This document shows positions 62,793 to 64,000 of a DNA stretch of 64,000 nt, piece by piece. Source of the DNA: Nannocystis punicea (GTDB lineage: Bacteria; Myxococcota_A; Polyangia; Nannocystales; Nannocystaceae); the NCBI RefSeq assembly GCF_026965555.1, contig NZ_CP114040.1, positions 5,146,001 through 5,210,000 of the forward strand, written 5' to 3'. Each line of letters starts with the position of its first letter. Position 1 is the first letter of the stretch. A program made the translations under genes and the position numbers. The notes under the pieces are model-generated. The model ran no database searches and was not told the origin of the DNA. It was given only the letters and a program-made list of their open reading frames with translations.

Positions 62793-63557
62793 TCATCCGC
62801 CCTGGGCGGCCGGGAGGCGCGGCGGCGCGGTCCGCTTGGCGGCCCGGGCGACCTTCTCGCGCAGCGGCTCGGCGAGGGCCTCGATGTCGTCGCGCAAGGC
62901 GCCCAGCTCCTCCTCGAGCCGACGCACGCGCTTCTCCGGCAGGCCGTCGAGGTCCGGCAGCAGCTCGGCGAGCTTGCGCGCGGCGGCGGAGGCCTTGTTG
63001 AGCATGTCGAGCTTCTCGGCGCCCTTGGGCCGCGGATGCAGGACGGGGTCGAAGCGCTTGCGCAGCTCGGCGACCGGCTGGCCCTCGTCGAACACGGCCG
63101 ACTTGAGCTCGGTGAGGACCTCGGGGGCGTGCGGGCGCGGGGGCGCGCGGCGGGAGGGCGCGGGCTCTTCTTCGCCCTCGCTGAGATCGTTGGCCGGACC
63201 GTCGCCGATCGCGCGCGAGAAGTAGTCGATCGCCTCGACGGTCGGGATGGTGCGCGCGACGCCGTCCCACTCGAGCACCTCGGGGGCGTGCCGCTGCACG
63301 GTCGAGTAGCTGACGGTCAGCTTGTCGACGGTGGCCTTCTTGAGGGTCAACTCCTGCGCGCAGTAGGCGTGGAAGTCGTCGTAACCCCAGCGCTCGTAGG
63401 CCCGCCCGGCGCGGACCTTGATGAGCGCCTCCGCGAGCTCGATCCACGAGCGCTTGAAGCGCTGGGTCCGCCGCACGACCTCGAGCCGCTGCGCGTCCCC
63501 GCCGGTCCGCTCGAGCAGCTCGGCGAGGTCGTCGATCTTCTTGGTTCCCTTGGACAC
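62793..63557 (-). CDS. Coiled-coil/helical protein of unknown function
   Basis: A 254-residue, mostly helical, highly charged protein with a predicted coiled coil near the C-terminus (EKRVRRLEEELGALRDDIEA). The N-terminal part includes RFKRSWIELAEALIKVRAGR and a segment that could be a DNA-binding fold (LKKATVDKLTVSYSTVQ). I do not recognise the family. The GTG at 63557 is chosen because a GGAG ribosome-binding site lies five bases upstream. It is divergent from the protein kinase gene at 63605, with 47 bp between the starts. Confidence 0.6.
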   Translation of the reverse strand: MSKGTKKIDDLAELLERTGGDAQRLEVVRRTQRFKRSWIELAEALIKVRAGRAYERWGYDDFHAYCAQELTLKKATVDKLTVSYSTVQRHAPEVLEWDGVARTIPTVEAIDYFSRAIGDGPANDLSEGEEEPAPSRRAPPRPHAPEVLTELKSAVFDEGQPVAELRKRFDPVLHPRPKGAEKLDMLNKASAAARKLAELLPDLDGLPEKRVRRLEEELGALRDDIEALAEPLREKVARAAKRTAPPRLPAAQGG

Positions 63558-63604
63558 CGGGGCTCCTATATCACCCGGGCCGCGCCCTTTGGTACCGTGG
63601 CCGC

Positions 63605-64000
63605 GTGGCCCCGGACGCACACGCGCTGGCGACGCTGGCCCCGCAGACGCCGGCGGAGCCGCAGTCCGCGGCCGTCCGCCTGACGCGGACGGCGCGCGCG
63701 GACTGGCAGCCGGCGGAGGCCGATCCCCCGCTCCGGAACGGGGCGGTGATCGACGGCCGCTACCGGGTGGTCTCGGTCATCGGCGAGGGCGGGATGGGCC
63801 GCGTCTACGAGACGGAGCACCTGTTCCTCCGCCGCCGACTGGCGCTCAAGCTGGTCCGCCGCGACGCCGGCACCGGCGAGGCGGCGGCGCGGCTGCTGCA
63901 AGAGGCGGTGCTCGCCGGCAAGGTGCCGCACGCGACGGTGGTGCCGGTGTTCGACTGCGCCGCGTTGCCCGACGGCCAGGTCTACGTGGCGATGGAGCTG
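63605..64000 (+). CDS. Ser/Thr protein kinase, N-terminal part (continues beyond window)
   Basis: An open frame from GTG 63605 runs off the window end, showing 132 residues. After a 45-residue Ala-rich leader it has GRYRVVSVIGEGGMGRVYETEH (the glycine-rich loop) and LALKLVRRD with the ATP-binding lysine, then a strand-helix pattern, VVPVFDCAALPDGQVYVAMEL, typical of myxobacterial Hanks kinases. No judgement is possible on the C-terminal domain. It is divergent from the coiled-coil protein gene and may share its promoter region. Confidence 0.88.
   Translation, partial: MAPDAHALATLAPQTPAEPQSAAVRLTRTARADWQPAEADPPLRNGAVIDGRYRVVSVIGEGGMGRVYETEHLFLRRRLALKLVRRDAGTGEAAARLLQEAVLAGKVPHATVVPVFDCAALPDGQVYVAMEL

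Overview
The window is 64 kb of very GC-rich DNA (roughly 70% by eye, not computed) that reads as a chromosomal segment of a myxobacterium, most likely in the Nannocystaceae. The reasons are Hanks-type kinases (one fused to an ATPase module), secreted lipoproteins with long Thr/Ser/Asp linkers and cysteine-rich repeats of the 'CGDG...CDDGN' type, a DacB/PilZ/TerB-like/BrkB gene complement, GTG starts and strong third-position GC. I see no phage, transposase, CRISPR array or rRNA. One tRNA gene (His, GTG anticodon) is present.

Layout. 1-9.4 kb: the tail of an unknown gene coupled to rsmE, a phosphatase-like membrane protein, a lipoprotein, a copper-type P-ATPase and an AidB-like acyl-CoA dehydrogenase. 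9.4-16 kb: a TonB-receptor-like outer-membrane protein, a polytopic membrane protein, tRNA-His, a DUF2058-like protein and a PilZ protein. 16-24.7 kb: a murein-recycling ligase (Mpl) fused to a GNAT domain, then five genes that look like a highly divergent membrane arm of complex I (J-K-L-M-N order). 24.8-37.6 kb: lipoproteins, a GNAT, trpS, serS, dacB, ddl, a TerB-like protein, a lipoprotein whose C-terminus resembles the D8C domain of vertebrate uromodulin, infA and cysC. 37.8-42.2 kb: parC-parE, followed by strong terminators. 42.4-51.7 kb: signalling genes (LuxR-type regulator, ECF sigma factor divergent from a kinase-ATPase, arfB, a lipoprotein cytochrome c and two paralogous histidine kinases). 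51.8-64 kb: a FadL-type porin, three tandem paralogous lipoproteins of unknown function, an outer-membrane protein, a YihY/BrkB membrane protein and the start of another protein kinase.

The most unusual property of the window is repetitive. A short degenerate palindrome (typical forms CTGTCC-N4-GGACAG and GGACATG-N5-6-GGCAGG) occurs dozens of times. It lies just after stop codons, in gaps between genes, and in frame inside coding regions. At several loci it is part of, or lies beside, tandem arrays with a period of about 72-77 bp (or 146 bp). Two arrays inside genes (copA and nuoL-like) have spacings that are all multiples of three. Two other arrays (copA and nuoN-like) are tandem copies of a gene's own 3' end including its stop codon. 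In the nuoN-like case each copy is a small open frame overlapping the next by GTGA. This repeat system is the main candidate for something undescribed. The D8C-like lipoprotein and the decayed complex I arm come next.

All functional calls rest on reading motifs by eye. No database search or folding calculation was run.
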